DNA from: Verrucomicrobiaceae bacterium
GTDB taxonomy: Bacteria > Verrucomicrobiota > Verrucomicrobiia > Verrucomicrobiales > Verrucomicrobiaceae
NCBI GenBank assembly: GCA_027490195.1
Contig: JAIXYN010000024.1
Coordinates: 1 to 64,000, forward strand
Reading direction: 5' to 3'
Length of the DNA: 64,000 nt
Shown: positions 39,190 through 46,740 of the stretch, one piece after another
Layout: every line of letters begins with the position of its first letter
Position numbering within the stretch: position 1 is the stretch's first letter
The notes under the pieces: model-generated
Told to the model about the DNA's origin: nothing
What the model saw: the letters and a program-made list of their open reading frames with translations, nothing else
Databases searched by the model: none
Made by a program: the position numbers and the translations under genes

Positions 39190-40110
39190 TTACGGCACGC
39201 CGTGGCCCTTGGCCGCTTCCCAGAGGCCATACCAGTCTTCGCGATCCAGCTTGATGTCCGCCGCTTTGACCACGGCCTGGATGCGTTCCAGCTTGTTGGT
39301 GCCGATGATCGGCAACGGGCAGGAGGGGTGGGCCATGATCCAGGCGTAGGCGAGTTGGTCGAGCGTGGCCCCGTTGTATTTGGCGGAAAGCTCGGCGGCC
39401 TTCGCATGAAGACGGACTGCGGCGGGGTCTTGGGTGTCCATCAGGGCACCTTTGGCCAGCGGTGACCATGCCATGGGCAGAATGCGGTGGCGCTGGCATT
39501 GGTCCGCCGTGCCGTCGTAGATCGGGTCCATGTGCAGCAGGCTGAACTCGACTTGATTGGTCACCAGAGGCTGGTCCATGCGCGAGTTCAGCAGATCGAA
39601 CTGATGCACATTGTAGTTTGAGACGCCGGCGCTGCGGATTTTGCCGTCTTTGAGAAGTTTGTTCAGGCCCTCGGCGGTTTCGTCGGCGCTGGTCAGCCAG
39701 TCGGGGCGATGTACGAGCAGCAGGTCGATTTCATCAATGCCCATGAAATGGAGGGATTTCTCTGCGCTTTTGATGATGCGGGCGGCGGTGACGTTGTAGT
39801 GGGCGACTTTACGGTTAGGATGGTATTCGCAGGGAATGTAGATGCCGCATTTGGTGACGATCTCGATCTTGCTACGGAAGGAGGGGTCGAGTTTCAGCGC
39901 GCCGCCGATGGCTTCCTCGACCTTGTAAACACCGTAAATTTCGGCGGTGTCGAGCGTGGTGATGCCCATGTCGGCACAGGCCTTGAAACGGCTGAGCAGC
40001 GCCTGTGGGGTGCAGTTGGCCGGGTCTGCCTCGTCGAGGATGCGCCAGGTACCGTAGACGAGGCGGGAGAACTCAGGGCCGTTGGGGGCGATTTTATGGC
40101 GAGTGATCAT
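39190..40110 (-). CDS. Aldo/keto reductase
   Basis: About 306 residues from the start at 40110 (MITRHKIAPNGPEFSRLVYG); the open frame to 40152 is not needed. TIM-barrel NADPH oxidoreductase: Asp in GITTLDTAEIYGVYKVEE, the catalytic Tyr in that same segment, and Lys in IVTKCGIY. LLLVHRPDWL takes the place of the usual HRPD histidine, and the C-terminal LPIIGTNKLERI binds cofactor. It is similar to the YdhF/YcsN group. The substrate is unknown. It reads leftward from rpsT's terminator. Confidence 0.93.
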   Translation of the reverse strand: MITRHKIAPNGPEFSRLVYGTWRILDEADPANCTPQALLSRFKACADMGITTLDTAEIYGVYKVEEAIGGALKLDPSFRSKIEIVTKCGIYIPCEYHPNRKVAHYNVTAARIIKSAEKSLHFMGIDEIDLLLVHRPDWLTSADETAEGLNKLLKDGKIRSAGVSNYNVHQFDLLNSRMDQPLVTNQVEFSLLHMDPIYDGTADQCQRHRILPMAWSPLAKGALMDTQDPAAVRLHAKAAELSAKYNGATLDQLAYAWIMAHPSCPLPIIGTNKLERIQAVVKAADIKLDREDWYGLWEAAKGHGVP

Positions 40111-40155
40111 GGGTGGGCGATCTTTGCTGGCCTTGCCTCGTCCGACAAACAAAAA

Positions 40156-40179
40156 ACGGCATCTCTTGCGAGATGCCGT
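40156..40179 (-). terminator. Rho-independent terminator of rpsT
   Basis: A perfect 10 bp stem (ACGGCATCTC / GAGATGCCGT) with a 4-nt loop, followed on the minus strand by a T-rich run (40144-40155). It lies 31 bp beyond the rpsT stop. Confidence 0.92.
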
Positions 40180-40210
40180 ATGGAAATCAGGGGCGGGCCG
40201 AGTGGACCGT

Positions 40211-40477
40211 TTACTTCGTCAGAGCGCTGACCTTGACGGCGAGGCGGCTCTTCAGACGGGAAGAGGTGTTCTTCTTGAGAACGTTGGTCTTGGCGGCCTT
40301 GTCGGTGGCGGAAGAGAATGCGCTGAGGCAGGCTGCGGCTTCGACGGCGTCCTTCTTGTCCAGAGCGGCGATCACCTTCTTGCGCAGGGTGCGGATACGG
40401 CTTTTGACCGTCTGGTTGTGAGCGGTGCGGACCGTCGTTTTGCGGATGTCTTTTTCTGCGGAGCGGATGTTGGCCAT
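40211..40477 (-). CDS. rpsT: 30S ribosomal protein S20
   Basis: 88 residues from the ATG at 40477 (MANIRSAEKDIRKTTVRTAH); the longer frame to 40615 crosses the promoter and is not coding. It is a lysine/arginine-rich three-helix protein that binds 16S rRNA in the small subunit. RIRTLRKKVIAALDKKDA, AFSSATDKAAKTNVL and NTSSRLKSRLAVKV fit S20. It is a single gene with its own strong promoter at 40503-40531 and a terminator at 40156-40179. Confidence 0.97.
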   Translation of the reverse strand: MANIRSAEKDIRKTTVRTAHNQTVKSRIRTLRKKVIAALDKKDAVEAAACLSAFSSATDKAAKTNVLKKNTSSRLKSRLAVKVSALTK

Positions 40478-40502
40478 AAAGGAGCTGGGGAAAGGGGCGA
40501 CG

Positions 40503-40531
40503 AGAATAGGACGACACCCCCCTCCTGTCAA
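40503..40531 (-). promoter_or_regulatory. Sigma-70-type promoter of rpsT
   Basis: On the minus strand TTGACA (40526-40531) and TATTCT (40503-40508) are separated by exactly 17 bp. The predicted transcript starts about 20 nt before the rpsT ATG. Confidence 0.85.
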
Positions 40532-40613
40532 ACTGGAATCCTGTCTGTGCACAACCCGGCAGGTTTTACTTGGCTCCGGTGGGCAATTCCGGTAGAACAT
40601 TTTCCCAACCACC

Positions 40614-40874
40614 ATGATCGAAGTCGAAATCTACGCCCCAGGCCTCCGCTCAGAGTCCATTGTGATGCAACTCCGCAACCAGATGGACCACTTTCCCAAG
40701 GTCCGCTACAAGGTGGATGCCCGCCATGACCTGGTCTATTTCGAGATCGACAAGCCCGGAGACATCAGCCAGATGGAAATTCACCAGATCTTTGACGCCA
40801 TCGACCTCCAGCCTCGTTTTGTGGGTCAGATTCCCGAGGAACTGCGCACGGGGCAGACCACGAGGCTGTCCTAG
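40614..40874 (+). CDS. Conserved-looking small protein, function unknown
   Basis: 86 residues (MIEVEIYAPGLRSESIVMQL, then RYKVDARHDLVYFEIDKPGD and EIHQIFDAIDLQPRFVGQIP). The beta-alpha-beta-beta-alpha-beta order suggests a ferredoxin-like (ACT- or HMA-like) fold without metal-binding cysteines. It is divergent from rpsT, and its stop codon overlaps that of the convergent SufE-like gene in the palindrome CTAG at 40871-40874. No function assigned. Confidence 0.75.
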   Translation: MIEVEIYAPGLRSESIVMQLRNQMDHFPKVRYKVDARHDLVYFEIDKPGDISQMEIHQIFDAIDLQPRFVGQIPEELRTGQTTRLS

Positions 40875-41317
40875 CTTGCGCGCGTTTGCAGCGTCTGGGC
40901 CGCCTGTTTCATGCGGCCTAGGACGTAATACACGGTCTGGCTGCGCAGCCGGACGAGATCAGCGCCGATGATGCGAGGCACAAAATCCTGCGGCACTGCC
41001 AGGACCTCAGAAAGCGTTGATCCATTCAGTCCCCGGCATAGGATAGTGGTCATCGCTTTGGTCAGTGTCTGCACTTTGGGCCCCAGACTGATGGCAAAAT
41101 GAATGTGGTCCCCGTTTTCAAGCCGGGCATGTACCCCGACGGTGTCCGAGCATTCCGCATCGTGCCGAACGTCCTCTAGATCGAACATTTCGCCCTCCTT
41201 CGGCGCGTGGATCGCAGCGGCAGCCGCCAGATCGATCAAATTCTCCCGTCGCTCGCCTTCCGGCAGCGATTCAAAAAAGGAAATCAGTTCGCCCAAGGCG
41301 GCGGGGTATTCGGCCAT
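40871..41317 (-). CDS. SufE-like sulfur acceptor protein
   Basis: About 148 residues from the start at 41317 (MAEYPAALGELISFFESLPE); the frame is open to 41425 inside the neighbouring gene. The family pattern is ENLIDLAAAAAIHAP, then DAECSDTVGVHARLENGD with the candidate sulfur-accepting cysteine, and MTTILCRGLNGSTLSEVLAV. SufE accepts sulfane sulfur from SufS and stimulates iron-sulfur assembly; no sufS or other suf gene is adjacent. It starts 2 bp after the DUF6807 gene stop, so these are co-transcribed. A YgdK/CsdE-type paralogue role is possible. Confidence 0.85.
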   Translation of the reverse strand: MAEYPAALGELISFFESLPEGERRENLIDLAAAAAIHAPKEGEMFDLEDVRHDAECSDTVGVHARLENGDHIHFAISLGPKVQTLTKAMTTILCRGLNGSTLSEVLAVPQDFVPRIIGADLVRLRSQTVYYVLGRMKQAAQTLQTRAS

Positions 41318-41319
41318 GG

Positions 41320-42297
41320 TCACTTCTTGACCGGTTTGAGCGCCAAATCCACCACGGGCATGGCGATGAATTTTTGCCAGTGCGCTTCGCTCTCGGCCTG
41401 CGAGGCAACGCCGTCGTGCACCCACAGGGCGTAGCGCACGCGCAATTTTTTCTGTTCGGTGACTTGCACGGGGGTGTCCAGGCTCAGGCAGCAGCCCATC
41501 CAGCCGTCACTGCGCACATGGAAGGCTGTCGGGTTGTGCGGATTCATCGGATGATTCATCAAGGTGATGCCGCCGAAGCCGTCCGTGTCGTTGGTGATCC
41601 TCCCGCTGTAGTCGCACCAGCGCGCTGGTTTGCGGAAGATGGCCTCTTCATTGAGCTGGCCTTCGGAGTTCAAAATGCGGCCACCGCCGTCGTGCACCCC
41701 GATGCTTTTTGCCATCCGCACCGCCACGAGCCCGAAGCCGGTGGCACCAAAGGTCGCTGTCTTCCCCTTCGGTGGTGAAAACTCAAGGTCGATGATCATG
41801 AACCAGCTTTTGGCCCCGTCGATGGGGCGGATTTCTGTACGACGTACCTCGGTTAGTTGAACCGACTTGTCCGCTTCGCTGATCCAGTGGTTCACCATGC
41901 GCATGGAGGCAAACTCATCGGTGTCTTCGTAGCCTTCACGCGAAACCTCCACGTTGACGATGCGGCCCTGCTTTTTGGCGTAGTCACCCCAGAAATCAAG
42001 GTCGTTCACCATGTTGTGCGTCACCCACACGCTGTTGTGGTGCGAATGCGTCAGTGGATCATGCGGATGACCCATGCGTGTGAGGCTGACATCCTTGGAG
42101 GCCCGGATTGGGTGCCAGAATGGGCGCATGTCCTGAGGATCGAAATGCATGGCGGTCAGTTCACGACCATCGAGCTGAAACGAGGTGATGTGATGCGGCA
42201 GCGGAACGGCCTGCACGCGTGGGATGGGCTTCGCTGAGGGCAGTTGTGCCAGGGCGACCGTCGCCGATGTTAAAAACAGAATGGCTTGTTTAAGCAT
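41320..42297 (-). CDS. Secreted DUF6807 (PmoA-like) protein
   Basis: About 325 residues from the start at 42297 (MLKQAILFLTSATVALAQLP, a signal peptide); the frame is open to 42396. The pattern ELTAMHFDPQDMRPFWHPIR, MGHPHDPLTHSHHNSVWVTH, FWGDYAKKQGRI and GGITLMNHPMNPHNP is that of the DUF6807 family (often labelled methane oxygenase PmoA). It is a beta-sandwich protein common in Verrucomicrobia and Planctomycetes with no true link to methane oxidation. It is divergent from a secreted sugar isomerase-like gene 90 bp away, as often seen in sugar-use clusters. Confidence 0.88.
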   Translation of the reverse strand: MLKQAILFLTSATVALAQLPSAKPIPRVQAVPLPHHITSFQLDGRELTAMHFDPQDMRPFWHPIRASKDVSLTRMGHPHDPLTHSHHNSVWVTHNMVNDLDFWGDYAKKQGRIVNVEVSREGYEDTDEFASMRMVNHWISEADKSVQLTEVRRTEIRPIDGAKSWFMIIDLEFSPPKGKTATFGATGFGLVAVRMAKSIGVHDGGGRILNSEGQLNEEAIFRKPARWCDYSGRITNDTDGFGGITLMNHPMNPHNPTAFHVRSDGWMGCCLSLDTPVQVTEQKKLRVRYALWVHDGVASQAESEAHWQKFIAMPVVDLALKPVKK

Positions 42298-42387
42298 CTT
42301 ATCACAACGCTGCTCCAAGGTGCCCTTTTCCATTCTCAGTTCTTCCCTTTCGCCAAGAACTCGCCAAACTTCCGCCTCCACCCAACC

Positions 42388-43239
42388 ATGAAGCACATCC
42401 TTCTTTCACTCCTCCTCGCCACCGCATCCTTTGCGGCCACGATCCCCGAAGCCGCCAAAGTCGGCCAGTTCTATGCTGGCTGCCAGGCCTACAGCTTCCG
42501 CATGTACAATGTGTTTGAGGCCATCGACAAGACCGCGCAGTGCGGCGGCAAGACCATCGAATTCTACCCCGGTCAGAAATTTTCCACCACCAAGCCGGAT
42601 GCGAAGTGGGACCATAATGCCACGCCGGAAATGATCGATGAAGTCATGAAGCACCTCGAAGCCAAGGGACTCACCGCCGTCGGCTATGGGGTGGTCAAGC
42701 TCGGCCAGGATGACGCGTCCAACCGCAAGATTTTCGAATTCTGCAAAAAGCTGGGCATTGGCGTCATCGTCACCGAGCCTGATGTGACCGCGCTCGACAA
42801 GATCGAAGTGCTTGTGAAGGAATTCGACATCAAGATGGCCATCCACAACCATCCCAAGCGCCCGCTGGACCGCGCTTACATGTTCTGGGACCCGAACTAC
42901 GTGCTCGATCTCGTTAAAAACCGTGATCCTCGCATGGGCTCCTGCGCTGACGTGGGCCACTGGGTGCGCAGCGGGCTGAATCCTGTGGATTGCATCAAGA
43001 TTCTCAAGGGCCGCATTTTTGACAGCCACATGAAGGACCTCACGGCCTTCGGTGACGTCAAGGCCCACGACCTTCCCTTTGGCAACGGCAAGAGTGACAT
43101 CCCCGCCATCCTTGCTGAATACGCCGCCCAAGGCTATCCCGGCCCTCTGCACTGTGAATACGAGCACAACTGGGAGACCAGCGTGCCTGAGATCACCCAG
43201 TGCCTGGACTTCGTGCGCAACTGGAAGCCTGCTAAGTGA
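42388..43239 (+). CDS. Secreted sugar phosphate isomerase/epimerase-family TIM barrel
   Basis: 283 residues from the ATG at 42388 (MKHILLSLLLATASFAATIP, a signal peptide); the frame is open from 42286. The TIM-barrel AP-endonuclease-2-like fold is typical: GGKTIEFYPGQ, KLGIGVIVTEPDV, MAIHNHPKRPLD, MGSCADVGHWVRSGLNPVD, IFDSHMKDL and LHCEYEHNWE, which supply metal ligands (His, Asp, His, Glu). The export signal is notable, since family enzymes are usually cytoplasmic; PVC bacteria have many exported versions. The substrate is unknown. A strong terminator follows. Confidence 0.9.
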   Translation: MKHILLSLLLATASFAATIPEAAKVGQFYAGCQAYSFRMYNVFEAIDKTAQCGGKTIEFYPGQKFSTTKPDAKWDHNATPEMIDEVMKHLEAKGLTAVGYGVVKLGQDDASNRKIFEFCKKLGIGVIVTEPDVTALDKIEVLVKEFDIKMAIHNHPKRPLDRAYMFWDPNYVLDLVKNRDPRMGSCADVGHWVRSGLNPVDCIKILKGRIFDSHMKDLTAFGDVKAHDLPFGNGKSDIPAILAEYAAQGYPGPLHCEYEHNWETSVPEITQCLDFVRNWKPAK

Positions 43240-43260
43240 GGTAAACGATTTTTCTGAGAA

Positions 43261-43289
43261 GCAGGGGACTGTGGTCCCCTGCTTTTTTT
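43261..43289 (+). terminator. Rho-independent terminator after the TIM-barrel gene
   Basis: A perfect 9 bp GC-rich stem (GCAGGGGAC / GTCCCCTGC), a TGTG loop and a run of seven T residues on the plus strand. It ends the 42388-43239 gene before the convergent SGNH gene. Confidence 0.92.
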
Positions 43290-43293
43290 GTGC

Positions 43294-44295
43294 CTACTTG
43301 GTCTCGCCCATCAGTTGCTTGACCGTGGGCTCGATGGCCTCGGCCCAGATGCGGTAGCCTTTTTCGTTCGGGTGGAGGAAGTCGGGCATGATGTCCTTGG
43401 TGATCAAACCTTCCGGCGTGAGGAACTTCGTTCCGATGTCGAGATAGGTGACGTTGTGGGTGCCGTTGAGCTTGGAGATGATGCCATTGACCTCGGCGAT
43501 CTTCTCGCGCTGCGGGTTGGGTTTTTCGCCACGCGGGAAGATGCCCAGCAGGAGGATTTTGGACTGTGGCAGACGCTGATTGAACTCTAGCGCGATGGAC
43601 CTGATGCCGATTGCGATGTCGGATGCGGAACAGGTCCCCGTGTTGTTGGTGCCGATCATGATGACGACGAGTTTGGGGGCGATGCCGTCGATGGCACCAT
43701 GCTGGAGCCGCCAGAGCACGTTTTCCGTCTTATCCCAGCCGAAGCCGAGATTGCCGGCATTGCGCGGTGCATAGAATTCGCCCCAGGTTTGCTGGCCGCG
43801 CATGGCGTAGCTGTCGAACTGCTCACCGCCGAAGAAATGCGTGATGGAATCGCCGATGAATAGAATCTGCGGCTTGGCCTTTTTCACGGCGGCGCTGGTG
43901 AGTTCGTGACGCTTGGCCCAGTCGTAGCTGGGCCAGCTACGGTCCTGAGTCGTGGCGACGACGGTGCTAGGCACCGGAACGACAAAACTCGGTACCGGAG
44001 GAAACATCTGTTCGGTGGCTTCACTCATGCTTTTCCGATCTTTGGAAAAGGTGCGTGCTTTCACGGTGCCACCGCGGATCAGATCGATGGGGGCGAGGTA
44101 GGGATTCGATTTTGATGTGGGATCCGCCCCGTCAAGCGTGTAGAGAATAGTGGAGTCCGGCGTGGTGCTCTCCAGCGTCACCATGCCGGTTGTGCTTGCA
44201 CTGCGCTGGATGGTAGGTGGCGCGAGTTGCAGCGCGGTCTGAGCGCAGAGCTGGGTGCAGAAAACAAGCAGGGAGAGAAGCAGGTGTTTGCTCAT
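43294..44295 (-). CDS. Secreted SGNH/GDSL hydrolase with N-terminal chitobiase-type domain
   Basis: A 333-residue protein with a signal peptide (MSKHLLLSLLVFCTQLCAQ). Residues about 22-100 form a CHB_HEX_C-type beta-sandwich (STTPDSTILYTLDGADPTSK). The SGNH domain has block I ILFIGDSITHFFGGE, block III IMIGTNNTGTCSASDIAIG and block V PDFLHPNEKGYRIW with the catalytic Asp-His. PAF-acetylhydrolase-like esterases of this type deacetylate sugars. It is the third gene of a leftward operon; its ATG overlaps the stop of the membrane protein gene (ATGA, 44292-44295). Confidence 0.92.
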   Translation of the reverse strand: MSKHLLLSLLVFCTQLCAQTALQLAPPTIQRSASTTGMVTLESTTPDSTILYTLDGADPTSKSNPYLAPIDLIRGGTVKARTFSKDRKSMSEATEQMFPPVPSFVVPVPSTVVATTQDRSWPSYDWAKRHELTSAAVKKAKPQILFIGDSITHFFGGEQFDSYAMRGQQTWGEFYAPRNAGNLGFGWDKTENVLWRLQHGAIDGIAPKLVVIMIGTNNTGTCSASDIAIGIRSIALEFNQRLPQSKILLLGIFPRGEKPNPQREKIAEVNGIISKLNGTHNVTYLDIGTKFLTPEGLITKDIMPDFLHPNEKGYRIWAEAIEPTVKQLMGETK

Positions 44296-44705
44296 AGAAG
44301 TGTGAGACTAACGAGAATGCCGCGTGCTGTCCATGCGAGCGTGCGGATCCAGTTGGTGAGAATGAGCCGCTCGATAAGAGGAGCATTGAAACCGCGCCCG
44401 AGCCGGGTGTGAATGGGGGCCTGAAACACCGCCGTGGTGAGCCAGATGATGGGGATCAGGCCCGTGCTGATGATGAATGGCTGCGTCTGCCTGCCTTCAT
44501 ACAGCAACCATGCTGCACTGGCGATCTCGACGAACAGCAGCGGCGCGACGATGAGGCCGATGCGGAAGCAGTGAGAAAAATGATAATCTCGAAACTCCGC
44601 CGGGGCTACGCGCCGAAACTGGGGGTAGACGAGGATCTGCACAACCCAGATCAGGCCGACCAGCATCCAAGTGACTGCGAGGTGGATTGAGAAAAGCCAG
44701 GTCAT
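44292..44705 (-). CDS. Four-helix integral membrane protein
   Basis: 137 residues from the ATG at 44705 (MTWLFSIHLAVTWMLVGLIW). The longer open frame to 45293 is a shadow over the LamG gene. Four hydrophobic helices, with polar HFSHCFRIG between helices 1 and 2 and FQAPIHTRLGRGFN between 3 and 4, resemble small DUF1772/DUF4149-like membrane proteins. No function is known. It is translationally coupled to the SGNH gene and starts 5 bp after the LamG gene stop. Confidence 0.75.
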   Translation of the reverse strand: MTWLFSIHLAVTWMLVGLIWVVQILVYPQFRRVAPAEFRDYHFSHCFRIGLIVAPLLFVEIASAAWLLYEGRQTQPFIISTGLIPIIWLTTAVFQAPIHTRLGRGFNAPLIERLILTNWIRTLAWTARGILVSLTLL

Positions 44706-44710
44706 CGCGC

Positions 44711-45661
44711 TCAGGGTTGAATTGATCCGACATCTGCGGCTTGATGCAGCTTCTGCATCTCCGCATCGCTCAAGGCGCGGTTGAAGACTGCGAGGCCGCC
44801 GAATTTGCCGATGGTGGCCTCTCCGGTCATGGAACCGACGGCCATGCGTGCACCGACGGTGAAGTCGGACGGGGAGATCTTGGACTGTGCGTGCAAGGCG
44901 GGATCGTATTTGAAGATGCCGCGGCCATGGTAGTAGGGGTTCATGCCGCGATCTTTGCCGTCCGGGCCCTCCTTGATGAAGTAAGGATCGTTGCGCTTGT
45001 CTTTGACGGCATCGAGCTGCCGCAGGTCGAGAACGCCGTTGATGTAGGCGCGGATGTATTTCGAGTCGTAGGTGAAGGCCAGTGTGCACCACTGTTCTTC
45101 GGGGACTTCGAGTTTGGTGGCTGCGTAGTCGGCGCACCAGGGGAACTTGCTGCCGTCGGCACGCATGGTCACGCCGCCTTCGCTGCTGATGTGTGGCACC
45201 AGATTGCGGGGGCCGCCGTAGGTGGGCATGTTCATGAGCAGTGCGTACTGACGCGTGCCTGTGTCGTCTTTGGCACCTTTGCCCTCGCTCCACATGCCGG
45301 CGATGGTGCGGCTCTTTTTGAGATTGGCGATGCGAACGACGGCGAAGAGAGTTACCTGTGCGTCCTTGCCGGAGATGTTCAAGTCACCCGTCTCGGCATG
45401 CTTGATTTCGAAATACTGATGGCCATTCAAGTCCGCCGAGTAACCGGAGAAAGGACCGCCCGCCACGCGCTTGATGGGGCCGCTCACCTCGCTGAGCGGG
45501 TGTTTTTCCTGGGTGCCTTGCGAGACACGTTTCTGCCCAGCCTCCTCTCCAAAGGTCCAGAAACCGACGAGGCCGGGTGTTTTTTCGATGACGCTTGCGT
45601 CACCGGCAAAGGCTGAAAATGCAAGTGAGGTGGCGAAGAATGTGGGTAGCAAGGTGCGCAT
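44711..45661 (-). CDS. Secreted LamG/concanavalin-like lectin protein
   Basis: A 316-residue protein with a signal peptide ([20 protein letters not shown]). It is a single laminin-G-like jelly-roll domain: [54 protein letters not shown], and the closing [18 protein letters not shown], a standard LamG ending. The family binds glycans or is the non-catalytic part of secreted enzymes. It is first in the leftward operon with the membrane protein and the SGNH hydrolase. Confidence 0.88.
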   Translation of the reverse strand: MRTLLPTFFATSLAFSAFAGDASVIEKTPGLVGFWTFGEEAGQKRVSQGTQEKHPLSEVSGPIKRVAGGPFSGYSADLNGHQYFEIKHAETGDLNISGKDAQVTLFAVVRIANLKKSRTIAGMWSEGKGAKDDTGTRQYALLMNMPTYGGPRNLVPHISSEGGVTMRADGSKFPWCADYAATKLEVPEEQWCTLAFTYDSKYIRAYINGVLDLRQLDAVKDKRNDPYFIKEGPDGKDRGMNPYYHGRGIFKYDPALHAQSKISPSDFTVGARMAVGSMTGEATIGKFGGLAVFNRALSDAEMQKLHQAADVGSIQP

Positions 45662-45795
45662 GAGAGGGGTGGTTGGAGAATGACAGACACATCAAGGCTT
45701 GGGAAAGATGTTTTTGGACGACAAAGAGTTCGATACCTGGCGCGTAGTCTTCCAATTGGCCCCGCTCACGATGAAAACTACGGTGCTTTAAAAAC

Positions 45796-46660
45796 ATGAA
45801 CCGACTTATTCAGCCCTGTCTTGGATTTTTGATCTTTGGCCAGGCAACCTGGGCTCAGGTTGCGGAGCCAGCCAAGGCACCAGCTTCGGCCGAGGCTTCC
45901 GCAGGCTGGCGGGAACTCGCAAAGGGGAATCGAACTTGCCCGGTTTCCCATGGCGGATGCCGCACCGCATGAATTTGTCATCGTACGTATTGACCCGAAG
46001 GTCGCCAGGCTCCAGTTGCTCGCCGCTGCTGAGCAAAAGCACCCTGCGCTGCCTGCGAATGAATGGGCGAAACAACATGACCTGAACGTGGTGATCAATG
46101 CGGGCATGTTCGAACCCGATCATGTGACGCATACCGGTCTGATGAAAAGTGCAGAGGCCGGTATCAGCGGCAAACTGAATAAGCTCTACTCATCCTTTGC
46201 GATGTTTGCTCCCACTGACAGCAAAGATCCGGTGTTTCACATCTTTGATGCCGATGCTGAGGAGGACATTGCCGGCCTGCAGGAAACTGCCGTACCAAGC
46301 TACAAGTGTGTCCTGCAAAACCTGCGGCTGATAAAAAGGCCGGGTGAAAACCGCTGGAAGCCCCAGCCGAAGGCTTGGAGTGAAGCGGCGCTAGGTGAGG
46401 ACGACAAGGGGCGCGCGCTGCTGATCTTCTGTGGAGCGGGTCTCTCCATGTATGATTTCAACGAACGCCTGCTCAAGCTCCCGATCCATATGGTTGCTGC
46501 GCAGCATCTCGAAGGCGGACCCGAGGCGTCGCTTCACATCCAATGTGGCGGCTTCAAAATCGACTGCGTTGGCAGTTATGAAACCGGCTTCAATGAGAAC
46601 TACGACAACAAAGAATATTGGCCGATTCCCAATGTGATCGGCGTGAAATCCGTTCAATGA
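45796..46660 (+). pseudogene. Phosphodiester glycosidase-family (NAGPA) gene, frameshifted
   Basis: The ATG at 45796 opens a signal peptide (MNRLIQPCLGFLIFGQATWA) and continues to GWRELAKG; in that frame a TGA follows at about 45970. The next frame continues at once with IELARFPMADAAPHEFVIV, DLNVVINAGMFEPD, FAMFAPTDSKDPVFHIFDAD, LLIFCGAGLSMYDFNE and ASLHIQCGGF, which match the NAGPA/phosphodiester glycosidase domain. Removing one G from the GGGG run at 45924-45927 joins them (ELAKGIELARFP). It is therefore one secreted gene with a single-base insertion, or a sequence error. The downstream PSD1 gene frame overlaps its end. Confidence 0.8.
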
Positions 46661-46740
46661 GCCGCTGGAATAAACGGATACATTGGTTGGACCCTAAAGA
46701 GTTCCGTGGCGGGCGGCGTAATGTTTGGATCGCTCTGCTC

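Noticed and set aside
39172-39190. Hairpin AGCTCTGCT-G-AGCAGGGCT as terminator
   Set aside because: The loop is only one base and no T run follows on either strand.
41320-42297. Methane monooxygenase subunit (from the PmoA label of this family)
   Set aside because: The protein is a secreted soluble beta-sandwich type; no membrane helices or pMMO metal motifs are present.
44706-45293. N-terminal extension of the four-helix membrane protein
   Set aside because: Arg-rich sequence overlapping the LamG gene in another frame; the ATG at 44705 gives a normal membrane protein.
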